This document shows positions 23,497 through 33,312 of a stretch of 51,729 nt of DNA, one piece after another. The stretch spans positions 1-51,729 of the forward strand of contig JAJFKA010000018.1 in assembly GCA_021773555.1 (NCBI GenBank), written 5' to 3'. The notes beneath the pieces were generated by a model. The model searched no databases and had not been told where the DNA came from. It saw only the letters and a list, made by a program, of their open reading frames with translations. Within the stretch, counting starts at the first letter, position 1, and each line of letters starts with the position of its first letter. A program made the translations under genes and the position numbers. The DNA comes from Gammaproteobacteria bacterium. GTDB taxonomy: Bacteria; Pseudomonadota; Gammaproteobacteria; Pseudomonadales; Azotimanducaceae.

Positions 23497-24714
23497 CTAT
23501 TGGTACTTTTTGAGTTCCTCGCGGGCAATCACGCGACGATGCACTTCATCAGGACCATCCGCCAGACGCAGCGTACGTTGTCCTGTCCACATACCCGCCA
23601 GTGGCGTGTCCTGTGAAACGCCAAGCGCACCATAAATCTGAATCGCGCGGTCGATGACTTTTAAGGTCATATTCGGCACAGCAACCTTGATAGCAGAAAT
23701 ATACTTCCTGGCTTCTTTATTGCCGATTGTGTCCATCATGTAGGCCGCCTTGAGTACAGCCAGGCGGCACATATCCAGCTCAATGCGAGAATCAGCAATG
23801 ACGTCGTAGTTGCCACCGAGCTCTGCTAACGGTTTTCCGAAGGCTTCACGTGACAATGCTCGCTTACACAGCAGTTCAAGCGCCCGCTCAGCCACACCGA
23901 TCGAACGCATACAATGGTGAATTCGTCCTGGCCCTAATCTGCCCTGGGATATTTCGAAGCCACGACCTTCGCCCAGAATGATATTTTCTTTTGGCACCCG
24001 TACACCATCGAATTTGATGTGCATGTGCCCGTGGGGCGCATCATCTTTGCCGAAAACATACATGGGCCTGACGATATCAACCCCTTTAGCATCAATCGGT
24101 ACCAGGATCTGAGACTGACGAAGATGCTTGGGCGCATCAGGATTAGTCACCACCATGGTAATCATAATTTTACAACGGGAGTCACCGGCACCAGAGATGT
24201 AGTGCTTCTCGCCGTTGATTAGCCATTCATCGCCTTCAAGTACAGCCGACGTTGCGATGTTAGTCGCGTCAGATGACGCAACATGAGGCTCGGTCATGGC
24301 AAAGGCCGATCGAATCTTGCCTTCCAGCAGCGGCTCCAGCCACTCTTTTTTCTGTTGTTCTGAACCATAGCGCTCGAGCACTTCCCTGTTTCCAGTATCG
24401 GGAGCAGCACAATTGAATACCTCGGATGCTATTGGGTTTCGTGCCATCACCTCGGCTAAGTGTGCATATTCAAGATTCGTGACTCCGGCACCGCCCTGAC
24501 TTGTTGGCAGGAAAAAATTCCATAACCCGGCTTCTCGCGCCTGATCTTTCAAACCATCCATAATCTCGGTCTGGCGGTCATTTAATGCCCATCGATCACC
24601 AACACTTATCTGCTCGTAATATTCATCTGTTAAAGGATCAACACGTTCACGAACAAATTTATCGATCTTGTCACGAACGGGAATCAGGCGTTCAGGAATG
24701 TCTAAGTCCATCAT
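23497..24714 (-). CDS. Acyl-CoA dehydrogenase, ACAD10/11-like
   Basis: A 405-residue flavoprotein that introduces the 2,3-trans double bond into an acyl-CoA with FAD. SAFAMTEPHVASSDATN is the substrate/FAD block, LGPGRIHHCMR the region typical of the ACAD10/11 group, and YGALGVSQDTPLAGMW and LADGPDEVHRR the C-terminal blocks. Electrons would go to electron-transfer flavoprotein. Start codons ATG 24714 and 24711 are adjacent. The gene stands alone with its own terminator, and 192 bases of spacer upstream hold nothing recognisable. Confidence 0.9.
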   Translation of the reverse strand: MMDLDIPERLIPVRDKIDKFVRERVDPLTDEYYEQISVGDRWALNDRQTEIMDGLKDQAREAGLWNFFLPTSQGGAGVTNLEYAHLAEVMARNPIASEVFNCAAPDTGNREVLERYGSEQQKKEWLEPLLEGKIRSAFAMTEPHVASSDATNIATSAVLEGDEWLINGEKHYISGAGDSRCKIMITMVVTNPDAPKHLRQSQILVPIDAKGVDIVRPMYVFGKDDAPHGHMHIKFDGVRVPKENIILGEGRGFEISQGRLGPGRIHHCMRSIGVAERALELLCKRALSREAFGKPLAELGGNYDVIADSRIELDMCRLAVLKAAYMMDTIGNKEARKYISAIKVAVPNMTLKVIDRAIQIYGALGVSQDTPLAGMWTGQRTLRLADGPDEVHRRVIAREELKKYQ

Positions 24715-24906
24715 TTGAAGGGTTCCTCGGTTGGGTTAGATTGTCTGGTGATACCACAGACATCGCCAGTTCGAGCCACATAGTACCGTGATGTCGACGG
24801 TTAAAAATACTTTTATGCAGTACATTGATGCGTCGCCATCGGGGCGGCTGATTAGGCTTGGGTGATGCTGATTTCAGGGAATATGGAGTGGCCAGCCAGG
24901 CGTTTA

Positions 24907-25869
24907 TCAGCCTCCAATAAGTTTCATCACAGTCACTTCACCCTGGAAAACAAGTTGCTTGTCTGCGAGGGCACTGACCAGAATTCCCTGGAGACGTGGC
25001 AGTGCAAGATGTGAGGGCTGATTCAGCAAATCGCCAATGTACTGCTTTCTGCTGCTGCTTAGACAGCCATACAAGTAACCATCTGAAGATAATCGCAGTC
25101 GTGTGCAGGAAGTACAAAATGGTTCACTTTCGTTGGCAATAATTCCGAACGTCCCCTTGCCTGGAATACGAAACCGTACGGCGGTTGAGTCATAGGGCGC
25201 ATCGGTTCGCTCAAATTCATAATTTTCGCCGATCATATCCAGGAGCGTTGTCATGGACATAAAATCAGCCTGGAAACTGTTGCTGTTGGCCAGATGGCCC
25301 ATGCGCATCAGTTCAATGTATCGAAGCTCAATTCCTCGCGCCAGGCAATACTCCAGCATCGGCACTACATCACTGGCATTTTGAGTTCGAATGGGCACCA
25401 TGTTGATTTTTACTTTCAGGCCAAGTTCCAGCAAAGCATCAATACCCTTGAGTACTGTGGTGAGGTCACCGCCTCGAGCGATCTGTTTGAACCTGAGCGG
25501 ATTCAGGGTATCCAGACTGATATTGATGCGCTTGACCCCCGACGCCCGAATTACCTCCAGTTTCTTCAAAACCAGTTGGCCATTCGTGGTCATGCTCACA
25601 TCGGACAAGGGCAATTCCATCACCCCAAGTAAAAAATCGTCAAATTTTGGTGTCACCATGGGTTCGCCGCCCGTGATGCGAAGTTTGTCGATACCGGCAG
25701 CCTGTTGCAGGTAGGTTACTGCTTTGAGCAGTTCTGTTGCCGGCAACTCATTTTGCGCTTTCATCAGGCGCTTTCCGTCAGGCACGCAGTAGGTGCATGC
25801 ATAGTTGCACGCTGCCGTGAGGCTTACCCGTAAATTTCTAAAGCGTCTTCCCAGTTTGTCGACAATCAT
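24907..25869 (-). CDS. moaA: MoaA-like GTP 3',8-cyclase (radical SAM)
   Basis: A 320-residue radical SAM protein. CNYACTYC (C21, C25, C28) binds the first cluster, LRITGGEP the SAM, and FCTSCTRLRLSSDGYLYGCL the second cluster near the C-terminus. The chain ends in Gly-Gly, as MoaA does, and that tail is needed for catalysis in characterised enzymes. MoaA converts GTP to 3',8-cyclo-7,8-dihydro-GTP in molybdopterin synthesis. The N-terminal motif differs from the common TDRCDFRCxYC. No moaC, moaD or moaE is near. ATG 25869 with AAGGA six bases upstream is preferred over a longer frame. Confidence 0.78.
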   Translation of the reverse strand: MIVDKLGRRFRNLRVSLTAACNYACTYCVPDGKRLMKAQNELPATELLKAVTYLQQAAGIDKLRITGGEPMVTPKFDDFLLGVMELPLSDVSMTTNGQLVLKKLEVIRASGVKRINISLDTLNPLRFKQIARGGDLTTVLKGIDALLELGLKVKINMVPIRTQNASDVVPMLEYCLARGIELRYIELMRMGHLANSNSFQADFMSMTTLLDMIGENYEFERTDAPYDSTAVRFRIPGKGTFGIIANESEPFCTSCTRLRLSSDGYLYGCLSSSRKQYIGDLLNQPSHLALPRLQGILVSALADKQLVFQGEVTVMKLIGG

Positions 25870-26036
25870 ACTGAATCCTTGCGAAGCAAAAATTATCGCA
25901 CGACAGCACTTGATTGAGAAGCTGAGTGACTGTTGGGTGCAAGTCTCATCAATATAGCGAGTTCCCGGCAGGAAAGTCACGTTTGCAACGAAACTCACGC
26001 ACCCGACAGAAGCTGTTTGCTGAAATACAGTTGTTT

Positions 26037-27053
26037 ATGAGGGATGTAGCCCGCTCGATCTCCATTTCCGGACACGAATTAGCTAAAATGTCGCATCTGA
26101 AGCAAAATAGCGCGGTGTCAGTGCTAAGCATCCTCTCTAATCCCCTGATCCGCTGGTTAAATGTCGAGAAATCGCCTCGCGAGTTCCCGCTGAGCGACTA
26201 CGAGCGCATCAGTTACGAACTAAAACCCTGTGACATTATCCTCATCGAGGGACGAACCCGGATCAGCGATGTGATTCGCTGGGTCACTCAGAGTCCATGG
26301 ACTCATGCTGCGCTCTATCTCGGTCGACTGCATGATATTGACGACGAACAACTGCGCGACATCGTGGCTACCCACTACAAGGGTGATCCAGGTGATCGCC
26401 TCGTCATCGAAAGTTTACTCGGACAGGGAACCGTGGTTCGCCATCTGAAGATTTATGACAAGGAACATATGCGCATCTGTCGACCATCGAGGTTGTCCCT
26501 GAAAGACAGCAGACAGGTGATTCGATACGCGATCAGCAGGCTCGGCGTCGACTACGACGTAAGGCAAATTTTTGATCTGGCGCGATTCCTTTTCCCGTGG
26601 ATCATACTACCGCGGCAATGGCGGTCCTCGCTGTTTCAATCCAATGCGGGAATGTCAACGAAAACAGTCTGTTCAACCATGATTGCCGAAGCTTTCGCGT
26701 TCGTTCAGTTTCCGATTCTGCCACTGATCAAGGAGTCAGACTCCGATCAGGTTCAGCTGTTCCGTCGAAATCCCCGGTTATGTACGCCCAGTGACTTCGA
26801 TTATTCGCCCTACTTCGAAATTATCAAATACCCGTTTGTCGATTTTCGCCACGACGAGGATTATCACCTGCTGCCCTGGAACGGGACAACCGAACTATCG
26901 GAGGAAGAAAACAAACTTTATATGAATCCAGGTCACGATCTCGATGCCGCGGTTGTCGAAGCCTCCCTTGCCATCGCCACGGAAAGAATTAAAGAAGCGC
27001 CAATTGAAGGCGAAATAATGCCGCTGCTAAATGATGATCAGGCAGAAAAGTAA
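26037..27053 (+). CDS. YiiX/YebB-like permuted papain-fold hydrolase
   Basis: About 338 residues. The conserved core reads LKPCDIILIEGRTRISDVI, then WVTQSPWTHAALYLG with the likely catalytic histidine, LVIESLLGQG, and KTVCSTMIAEAF with the likely catalytic cysteine. This His-before-Cys order is the circular permutation of NlpC/P60 typical of the YiiX/lipo-like group. Such enzymes may cleave amide or ester bonds in lipids or peptides. The start is uncertain: the frame is open to 25926 and ATG 26088 is also possible; no site has a good ribosome binding site. It is divergent from moaA. Confidence 0.75.
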   Translation: MRDVARSISISGHELAKMSHLKQNSAVSVLSILSNPLIRWLNVEKSPREFPLSDYERISYELKPCDIILIEGRTRISDVIRWVTQSPWTHAALYLGRLHDIDDEQLRDIVATHYKGDPGDRLVIESLLGQGTVVRHLKIYDKEHMRICRPSRLSLKDSRQVIRYAISRLGVDYDVRQIFDLARFLFPWIILPRQWRSSLFQSNAGMSTKTVCSTMIAEAFAFVQFPILPLIKESDSDQVQLFRRNPRLCTPSDFDYSPYFEIIKYPFVDFRHDEDYHLLPWNGTTELSEEENKLYMNPGHDLDAAVVEASLAIATERIKEAPIEGEIMPLLNDDQAEK

Positions 27054-27064
27054 TCGCACTGAGC

Positions 27065-28456
27065 TCAGACCAGGTTAATCGCGGATATGAGCTGGTCGAC
27101 CGTTCGGTTGATCCAGAAAACCTTGTTCGACCCTTTGACCAGCAGGGTGTCACCGCCTTCAAGATCGTGAACAAAAGCCCGCATATCAAAGGACGCGACG
27201 TCAGGATAGTGTCCCAGGCAACGATCCCCGAGCAATTTACGGCTCAACGCAAAACCCTCGCCGAAGGTGATCACGCCGTCCAGACCCTGGCACCGTGACA
27301 GCACGGCGAGATGATGCTGCTCGCTTTGCACCCCGAGTTCCAGCATCTCGCCCAGCAACGCTATTCTCCTGCCACCCTGCACTCGCTCCAGTTGATCGAG
27401 CGCATATCCCATGCTCACAGGATTAGCATTGTAACTATCATCAATGATCGTTATTTCCGAGACCTCGATCAAATTACCCCGCCCCGGGGGAGCGACAAGA
27501 CCGGGCAGTTGAACACATGCATCCGCCAGATCCGCACCAAGTGCATGCACCACCGCCAGGCATGCCAGAGAGGTCAATACCCGGTGCTCACCAGAAGCGG
27601 TGAGTAGAAACTGATGAATTTCACCCGCAACATTTGCTGTTACCGCAATGCTCTCTCCGTGGTGGGTCATTTGACCGGAGACTGTTGACGAATCATCAAA
27701 GCCAAAGGTCACAAGGTTATCGACGCCGGTTAATCCAATCGCTGGCAGCTCAACATCGTCGTGTACCACCAGCGTGCCAGGGCACTTCAAACCCGTCGTG
27801 ATTGAGAGTTTTTCATTCCTCAGATCCGATAACCCATCAAATTGCCCAATATGTGCAGGTAATACATTCAGCAGCAGCGCCACGTCAGGAGTCGCCAGTT
27901 GACTGAGCGGAGCGATTTCTCCCGGATGATTTGTACCTATTTCAAATACGGCATATCTGGAGTCAGCAGGCATGCGTGCCAGCGATAAAGGCAGACCCCA
28001 GTGATTGTTGAGGCTGCCGCGCGATGCATGCGTGAGTCCTTGTCGTTCAAGTATGATTTCGAGCCAGGTTCTCGCGGTGGTTTTGCCACTACTGCCGGTG
28101 ATGGCAACCACTTTGCCGCCCATCCTTTGCCGGGCGGCAGCGCCGATCTGCCACAGACCCTGCAGCGTATTGTCCACCTTGAGCAGCGGCAATCCGGTTG
28201 ACACAGGCCTGGAAACCATTAGAGCTGCAGCTCCCTTTATTTCGGCAGCCTCGACGAAGTCATGTCCATCGCGCGGATTTGTAACTGAACTGTGGAACTG
28301 CGGGCCGGGGTCACCAAGCAGTGCAACAAACAGTTCTCCGGGTTGTAGCGAACGAGTATCAATACTGATTCCATTGATATCCGGACCAGACGCTGCCGAC
28401 TTATCGCACGCTTCGCACAAGGCGTTCCACGTCCACAAGGGGGATTTCGCTTCCAT
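27065..28456 (-). CDS. murF: UDP-MurNAc-tripeptide--D-Ala-D-Ala ligase
   Basis: A 463-residue Mur ligase that adds D-Ala-D-Ala to UDP-MurNAc-tripeptide with ATP, the last cytoplasmic step of peptidoglycan precursor assembly. ISIDTRSLQPGELFVAL is the N-terminal UDP-binding block, ITGSSGKTT the P-loop, and LNNHWGLPLSLARM the block characteristic of MurF. DDSYNANPVSM is the C-terminal domain motif. It lies outside the usual dcw cell-division cluster, next to a RimI-like gene one base upstream, and converges with the YiiX-like gene. A second murF elsewhere cannot be excluded. Confidence 0.9.
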   Translation of the reverse strand: MEAKSPLWTWNALCEACDKSAASGPDINGISIDTRSLQPGELFVALLGDPGPQFHSSVTNPRDGHDFVEAAEIKGAAALMVSRPVSTGLPLLKVDNTLQGLWQIGAAARQRMGGKVVAITGSSGKTTARTWLEIILERQGLTHASRGSLNNHWGLPLSLARMPADSRYAVFEIGTNHPGEIAPLSQLATPDVALLLNVLPAHIGQFDGLSDLRNEKLSITTGLKCPGTLVVHDDVELPAIGLTGVDNLVTFGFDDSSTVSGQMTHHGESIAVTANVAGEIHQFLLTASGEHRVLTSLACLAVVHALGADLADACVQLPGLVAPPGRGNLIEVSEITIIDDSYNANPVSMGYALDQLERVQGGRRIALLGEMLELGVQSEQHHLAVLSRCQGLDGVITFGEGFALSRKLLGDRCLGHYPDVASFDMRAFVHDLEGGDTLLVKGSNKVFWINRTVDQLISAINLV

Positions 28457-28457
28457 T

Positions 28458-28955
28458 TCAGGGTCGCTCGGCGCTGATTTCAGGCGCGATCAGGTGATGC
28501 ACCATTCGATACGCGCTCTCTTTTCCCTGGTAGTAGTCCACAAGCCTGGATTCAATCTGGTAGCCGTTTTTTTTATAGAACACGATAGCGCCCTGATTTC
28601 CGCTACGAACCTCGAGAACCACGCGCGCGATACCGGCAATTCGTGCAGATTCTTCAAGCCAGCACAGTAAATCCGCCGCAACGCGCGCACGGCGACGGGA
28701 TTCATCAACTGCCAGAAGGTTGAGGTGACAATGTTCATCATGGAATTCCATCACTGCGAATCCTGCAATCATTCCCGAAACGCTCGCCTTGAGTACGACA
28801 CACTCCGGGTGGCGGATCATACTGAGCATTCGCGCAGGTCGCCAGGTCCACCGGAGTCCAGTCTCGATCAGATCGCGCGACATCTCGGCGAGTTGCACCG
28901 CATCACGTGCCCTGGCCAGCTGAATGTCAGTTGCACTGTTCATTGAATCGCTCAC
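28458..28955 (-). CDS. RimI-like GNAT acetyltransferase
   Basis: A 165-residue GNAT. HLNLLAVDESRRRARVAADLL is the acetyl-CoA loop region, in which the normal RRxGxG glycines are replaced by alanine and valine, and EVRSGNQGAIVFYKKNGY is the late block typical of RimI, which acetylates ribosomal protein S18. The altered loop makes the cofactor binding less certain. It ends one base before murF, so the two genes are almost certainly co-translated. Confidence 0.78.
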   Translation of the reverse strand: MSDSMNSATDIQLARARDAVQLAEMSRDLIETGLRWTWRPARMLSMIRHPECVVLKASVSGMIAGFAVMEFHDEHCHLNLLAVDESRRRARVAADLLCWLEESARIAGIARVVLEVRSGNQGAIVFYKKNGYQIESRLVDYYQGKESAYRMVHHLIAPEISAERP

Positions 28956-29030
28956 ATCTCCCTGCGCCAGCGTTTACTCTGGCGACTAAAAGCTTTTCCT
29001 CATCGGCGACGCTTTCACAGCATCAATTTT

Positions 29031-30668
29031 CTACGAACCAACCGTTGATTCAGCCTGCTCACGAAGCAGGTACTTTTGCACTTTACCCGTTGATGTCTTT
29101 GCCAGCGGTCCGAAAATAACGGTGCGTGGGACCTTAAATCGAGCCAATTGCTCACGGCAATACTCGATAACCTGATCCGCTGTTAACTCCTCACCGTCTT
29201 TCAGCGTCACAAAGGCACAGGGATGTTCCCCCCATTTCTCGTCCGGCCTGGCTACCACAGCCGCTTCAAGAATAGCCGGATGGCCGAACAGCACATCCTC
29301 TATTTCGATACTCGAAATATTCTCGCCACCACTGATGATGATATCTTTGGAACGATCCTTGATCTGGATGTAGCCATCAGGGTGGCAAACGGCTATATCA
29401 CCGGAGTGAAACCAGCCGCCACTGAAGGCGGCCTGGGTTGTCGCCGGATTTTTAAGATAACCCTTCATCACAATATTGCCACGCATCATGACTTCGCCCA
29501 GCGTGATGCCATCCCAGGGAACCGGTTCAAGGGTTTGCGCATCGGCAACCATCATGTCGCCTGCCAGAACTGAGCAAATCCCCTGTCTGGACTTCAATGT
29601 AGCCCGGTCGTCAGCAGACTGGGAATCCCATTCCGTATTCCAGGCGCTCACCACCATGGGACCGTAGGTTTCTGTCAGCCCGTACACCTGGGTCACCTCA
29701 AATCCCAGGTCTTCCATACCCTTGATGACCGCGGCCGGCGGCGCGGCGCCTGCAGTCATTACCTTGATTCCCCTGGGTGCTGTTTTTACCAGATGCGCCG
29801 GGGCATTGATCAGGGTGTTCAGCACCACAGGTGCTCCACAAAAATGCGTTACTCCAGACCTGGTGATGGCCTCAAAAACTGCATCCTCGCGAACGTGGCG
29901 AAGGCAAATCGTGGTACCGATGGTGGCCGCCAGTGTCCACGGAAAACACCAGCCATTGCAATGGAACATCGGCAAGGTCCATAAGTACCTGGGGTGCAGA
30001 CCCATCTCCCAGGACAAGGCGTTGTTCGCCGCATTCAGGTAAGCACCGCGATGATGGTAGACGACACCTTTCGGATCGCCGGTGGTCCCGGAAGTGTAAT
30101 TCAGCGATATGGCTTCCCATTCATCCTCGGGCCGGTACCAGGTAAATGCCGGGTCGCCCTGCGTGACGAATTCTTCATAGGTTTTGCCGCCAAGTCTCTG
30201 CCCGCCCTCGAACAACGGATCAACAACATCAACTACCTCAATGGGTCTATCCAGTATTTTCAGGGCGTCGGCAACCACGTCTGAAAACTCTGCATCCGTA
30301 ATCAATACCGAAGCCTCTGCATGGTCGAGAATGAATGCAACGATTTTGGCGTCGAGCCGGGTATTGATCGCATTGAGCACGGCACCGGCCATCGGCACCG
30401 CGAAATGGGCTTCGAACATTTCGGGGATGTTGGGTAACATGACCGCGACGGTATCACCGGGTTTCACACCTGCAGCCTGCAGCGACGAAGCGAACCGTAC
30501 ACAGCGGCTAAACATTTCTCCCCAGCTTCGGGATAACGGACCGTGTACAATGGCCTCCTTATGCGGATAGATTAGGGCTGCGCGCTGGAAGAAACTGAGC
30601 GGTGTCAGTTGCTCATGGTTTGCCGCGTTTTTTGGCAAATCCTGATCAAAAATACCTGTGTTCGCCAT
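29031..30668 (-). CDS. Medium/long-chain acyl-CoA ligase
   Basis: A 545-residue AMP-forming ligase (ANL family). SLNYTSGTTGDPKGV is the phosphate loop, QVYGLTETYGP the A5 block, GWFHSGDIAV the A7 block, DRSKDIIISGGENIS the hinge, and KTSTGKVQKYLL carries the catalytic lysine. It activates a carboxylic acid to an acyl-AMP and then acyl-CoA. LWTLPMFHCNGWCFPWT is shared with fatty acyl-CoA ligases and with DmdB-type methylmercaptopropionate ligases, so DMSP breakdown is possible but unproven. It is divergent from the HAD gene at 30720. Confidence 0.87.
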   Translation of the reverse strand: MANTGIFDQDLPKNAANHEQLTPLSFFQRAALIYPHKEAIVHGPLSRSWGEMFSRCVRFASSLQAAGVKPGDTVAVMLPNIPEMFEAHFAVPMAGAVLNAINTRLDAKIVAFILDHAEASVLITDAEFSDVVADALKILDRPIEVVDVVDPLFEGGQRLGGKTYEEFVTQGDPAFTWYRPEDEWEAISLNYTSGTTGDPKGVVYHHRGAYLNAANNALSWEMGLHPRYLWTLPMFHCNGWCFPWTLAATIGTTICLRHVREDAVFEAITRSGVTHFCGAPVVLNTLINAPAHLVKTAPRGIKVMTAGAAPPAAVIKGMEDLGFEVTQVYGLTETYGPMVVSAWNTEWDSQSADDRATLKSRQGICSVLAGDMMVADAQTLEPVPWDGITLGEVMMRGNIVMKGYLKNPATTQAAFSGGWFHSGDIAVCHPDGYIQIKDRSKDIIISGGENISSIEIEDVLFGHPAILEAAVVARPDEKWGEHPCAFVTLKDGEELTADQVIEYCREQLARFKVPRTVIFGPLAKTSTGKVQKYLLREQAESTVGS

Positions 30669-30719
30669 AAATGCTAAATTCCCAGACCCAAATTTCCTTC
30701 AAAGTTATCACTTTTGTCT

Positions 30720-31400
30720 ATGAAGCTGAATCCTGAACTTATTATCTTCGATTGTGATGGCGTACTCGTCGACAGTGAGTTGATCGCAAATCAGGTACTC
30801 TGCGAGGGACTCAATCGACTCGGCCTGGCTTATACGCTTGAGCGGACGATGCAGAATTACATGGGCAAGAGTTTTGCGTCCTGTATTTCCATGATAGAAG
30901 CCGAGTATCGCGGAGAAATCGCGCCTCTATTCTGGCAGCAACTGCAGCAGCAGACATACACCCGATTTGACCACGAGCTGAAAGCCGTGTCTGGAGTCCC
31001 CGAGTTGCTTAACCACTTGTCGATACGCGATTGTGTTGCTTCAAGTGGCAGACACGAAAAGATTCGAAAAACCCTTGGGCTTACCGGGCTTTTACCCCAT
31101 TTTTCAAACCGGATATTCAGCGCCGAGGATGTCAGTCGAGGCAAGCCGTTTCCGGACCTGTTCCTGCATGCGGCCACAGAACTAGGCGTCGCGCCGGAAA
31201 ACGTACTGGTTGTCGAGGATTCCAATCCCGGTATCGAGGCGGCAATCAGCGCCGGTATGAATGTTGTACACTACACTGCAGGTTTCGAAGCCACACCCGC
31301 TCCATTGCCACAGACTGAAACCCGGGTCCTTAAAATCGATCACATGCTCGGACTGCTGGATTTATTGGAGCAACCGTCCCACCCATGCGCGCCTCTCTAA
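30720..31400 (+). CDS. HAD-superfamily phosphatase, beta-phosphoglucomutase-like
   Basis: A 226-residue HAD hydrolase with a type I cap. IIFDCDGVLVDSE gives nucleophile D11 and acid D13, CVASSGRHEKI motif II, GKPFPDLFLHAA motif III and VVEDSNPGIEAA motif IV. The pattern matches the YniC/beta-phosphoglucomutase-like group that acts on small sugar phosphates. An upstream in-frame TTG was rejected in favour of ATG 30720. It precedes sppA by 64 bases on the same strand. Confidence 0.87.
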   Translation: MKLNPELIIFDCDGVLVDSELIANQVLCEGLNRLGLAYTLERTMQNYMGKSFASCISMIEAEYRGEIAPLFWQQLQQQTYTRFDHELKAVSGVPELLNHLSIRDCVASSGRHEKIRKTLGLTGLLPHFSNRIFSAEDVSRGKPFPDLFLHAATELGVAPENVLVVEDSNPGIEAAISAGMNVVHYTAGFEATPAPLPQTETRVLKIDHMLGLLDLLEQPSHPCAPL

Positions 31401-31464
31401 TGAATGTTGAAGCCGCAGGCTGTTTGCCCTAGGATTCCGGGGCTAATTTCACATCAGGAACTAT

Positions 31465-33297
31465 ATGACCAGACTGATCAGAGGACTGTGGAACTTCGTT
31501 TCCACTCTCAAAAATGCCACCGGAAATATACTTTTCCTGGCGCTTATCGCGATTGTCATATTTTCCCTGGCGTCGACCGAAAGTCGTTCAGTACCCGACG
31601 AGACAGCACTGATTCTCAACCCAACCGGTACCATCGTTGACCAGCGCGCGGCTGTCGATCCATTCAATGAATTCCTTGGCGGCTACCAGCAGGATTCAGA
31701 CACCCTGCTGCGCGATCTTCTCGAGGCGATTGAAACCGGTGAGAAGGATCCCCGCGTAAAATCTCTGGTCATTCAAACGAGCAAACTCAGCGCCGCTTCG
31801 ATGAGTAAGCTGGAAGAGCTCGGTGAGGCCATTGAGCGATTCAAACGTTCCGGAAAACCCGTTTACGCCTTTGCTCCAAATTATAGTCAGGGACAATACC
31901 TCATCGCAGTACGAGCCGACAAAGTCTACCTTGATGGGCAGGGCTTTCAGACGTTTGGCGGGGTTTTCCTGACGGGATTGGGTGTTTACCCAACCTACTT
32001 TAAGTCTGCGCTCGACAATCTCAAAATAAACTTCCACATCTTCAAGGCAGGATTGTACAAGGGCGCGGTAGAACCTTACCTCCGCGATAATATGTCTGCA
32101 GCAGCTAAAGAAGCCAACGCAGGATGGATAGGAGTACTCTGGAATCAATACCGAGACATCATTGTCAAGGCACGTGGAATCTCACCGGAATCGTTCGATG
32201 CCTACACCAACAGATACGATGAGCTGCTTGCCGAAGTAAATAATGACTCAGCGGAACTCGCTGTTCGTGAGGGACTGGTAGATGCCATCATCACCAAACA
32301 GGCCTGGCTTGAAGAAATGCAATCGATCGCAGGAACATCGGGTGAAACCTACAATCACATCACCTATCGCAGTTATCTGCTGGCAACGCGGAATCCAATT
32401 CCTGTGGTGAACCCTGGCGCCGAAAAGATAGCTGTCATCACCGCAAGCGGGACCATCTATGACGGCGAACGACCTGCAGGTGATATTGGCAGCGACTCAA
32501 TCTCCGTACTCATCCGGGCAGCCCGCACCGATGACAGAGTCAAAGCACTTGTTGTGCGTATTGACAGTCCAGGCGGCAGCGCCTCGGCATCCGAACAAAT
32601 TCGCAGCGAATTAGCATTAACGCAGGCGGAAGGCAAACCCGTCATCGTATCCATGAGCGGATATGCCGCCTCGGGCGGATACTGGATAGCAACCACCGCG
32701 AACAAGATTTTTGCCGCAAATTCCACGGTAACAGGTTCCATCGGCACCTTTATCCTTTTTCCAACTTTTGAGGACTCCCTGAATGAACTGGGCGTGCACT
32801 CCGACGGCGTTGGTACTACCAGCTTAAGTGGTGCCTTCAATGCGTTTGGCAAGATCAACCCTGTCCTCCAGCGGACCCTGGAGCAGTCTGTTAAGCATAC
32901 CTACGGAAAATTTCTCGGTCTGGTTGCCGAGGGTCGGGAAATGTCCGTTGCCGAGGTTGATGAAATTGCCCAGGGCCGTGTGTGGGCCGGCACAACCGCT
33001 GTCGAGCTTGGCCTGGTTGACGCAATCGGCAGTCTGGCTGACGCAATCACCAGCGCTGCGCTGCTCGCGGACCTCGATCAGTACGAGGTGATCTATCTTG
33101 AAAAAGAGCTGTCCACCCGGGAACGGCTACTCGAACAGCTACTCAGCAACACACTCTCTATCGTCTATAAAGCCACAGGTGAAGCCTCCGGCTCCTGGCG
33201 AATGCTTGGCAAAATGCCGCGTGAGCTGGATTCATTGATACATATGAGCCGTGCTCCTGGCATCTACTCTCAATGTATATACTGTCGGATAAACTGA
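31465..33297 (+). CDS. sppA: Signal peptide peptidase SppA, 67K type
   Basis: A 610-residue inner-membrane serine protease that degrades cleaved signal peptides. One N-terminal membrane segment (about 20-37) is followed by two tandem S49 domains. The catalytic lysine is K199 in FKAGLYKGAVEPY of the first domain, matching E. coli K209; the serine is S403 in GYAASGGYW of the second, matching S409. The end of the protein is short and cysteine-bearing (SQCIYCRIN), as in other SppA. It is followed after 15 bases by the phaE-like gene, so sppA and the PHA genes probably share a transcript. Confidence 0.92.
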   Translation: MTRLIRGLWNFVSTLKNATGNILFLALIAIVIFSLASTESRSVPDETALILNPTGTIVDQRAAVDPFNEFLGGYQQDSDTLLRDLLEAIETGEKDPRVKSLVIQTSKLSAASMSKLEELGEAIERFKRSGKPVYAFAPNYSQGQYLIAVRADKVYLDGQGFQTFGGVFLTGLGVYPTYFKSALDNLKINFHIFKAGLYKGAVEPYLRDNMSAAAKEANAGWIGVLWNQYRDIIVKARGISPESFDAYTNRYDELLAEVNNDSAELAVREGLVDAIITKQAWLEEMQSIAGTSGETYNHITYRSYLLATRNPIPVVNPGAEKIAVITASGTIYDGERPAGDIGSDSISVLIRAARTDDRVKALVVRIDSPGGSASASEQIRSELALTQAEGKPVIVSMSGYAASGGYWIATTANKIFAANSTVTGSIGTFILFPTFEDSLNELGVHSDGVGTTSLSGAFNAFGKINPVLQRTLEQSVKHTYGKFLGLVAEGREMSVAEVDEIAQGRVWAGTTAVELGLVDAIGSLADAITSAALLADLDQYEVIYLEKELSTRERLLEQLLSNTLSIVYKATGEASGSWRMLGKMPRELDSLIHMSRAPGIYSQCIYCRIN

Positions 33298-33312
33298 CCA
33301 GGTGAACTTCTT

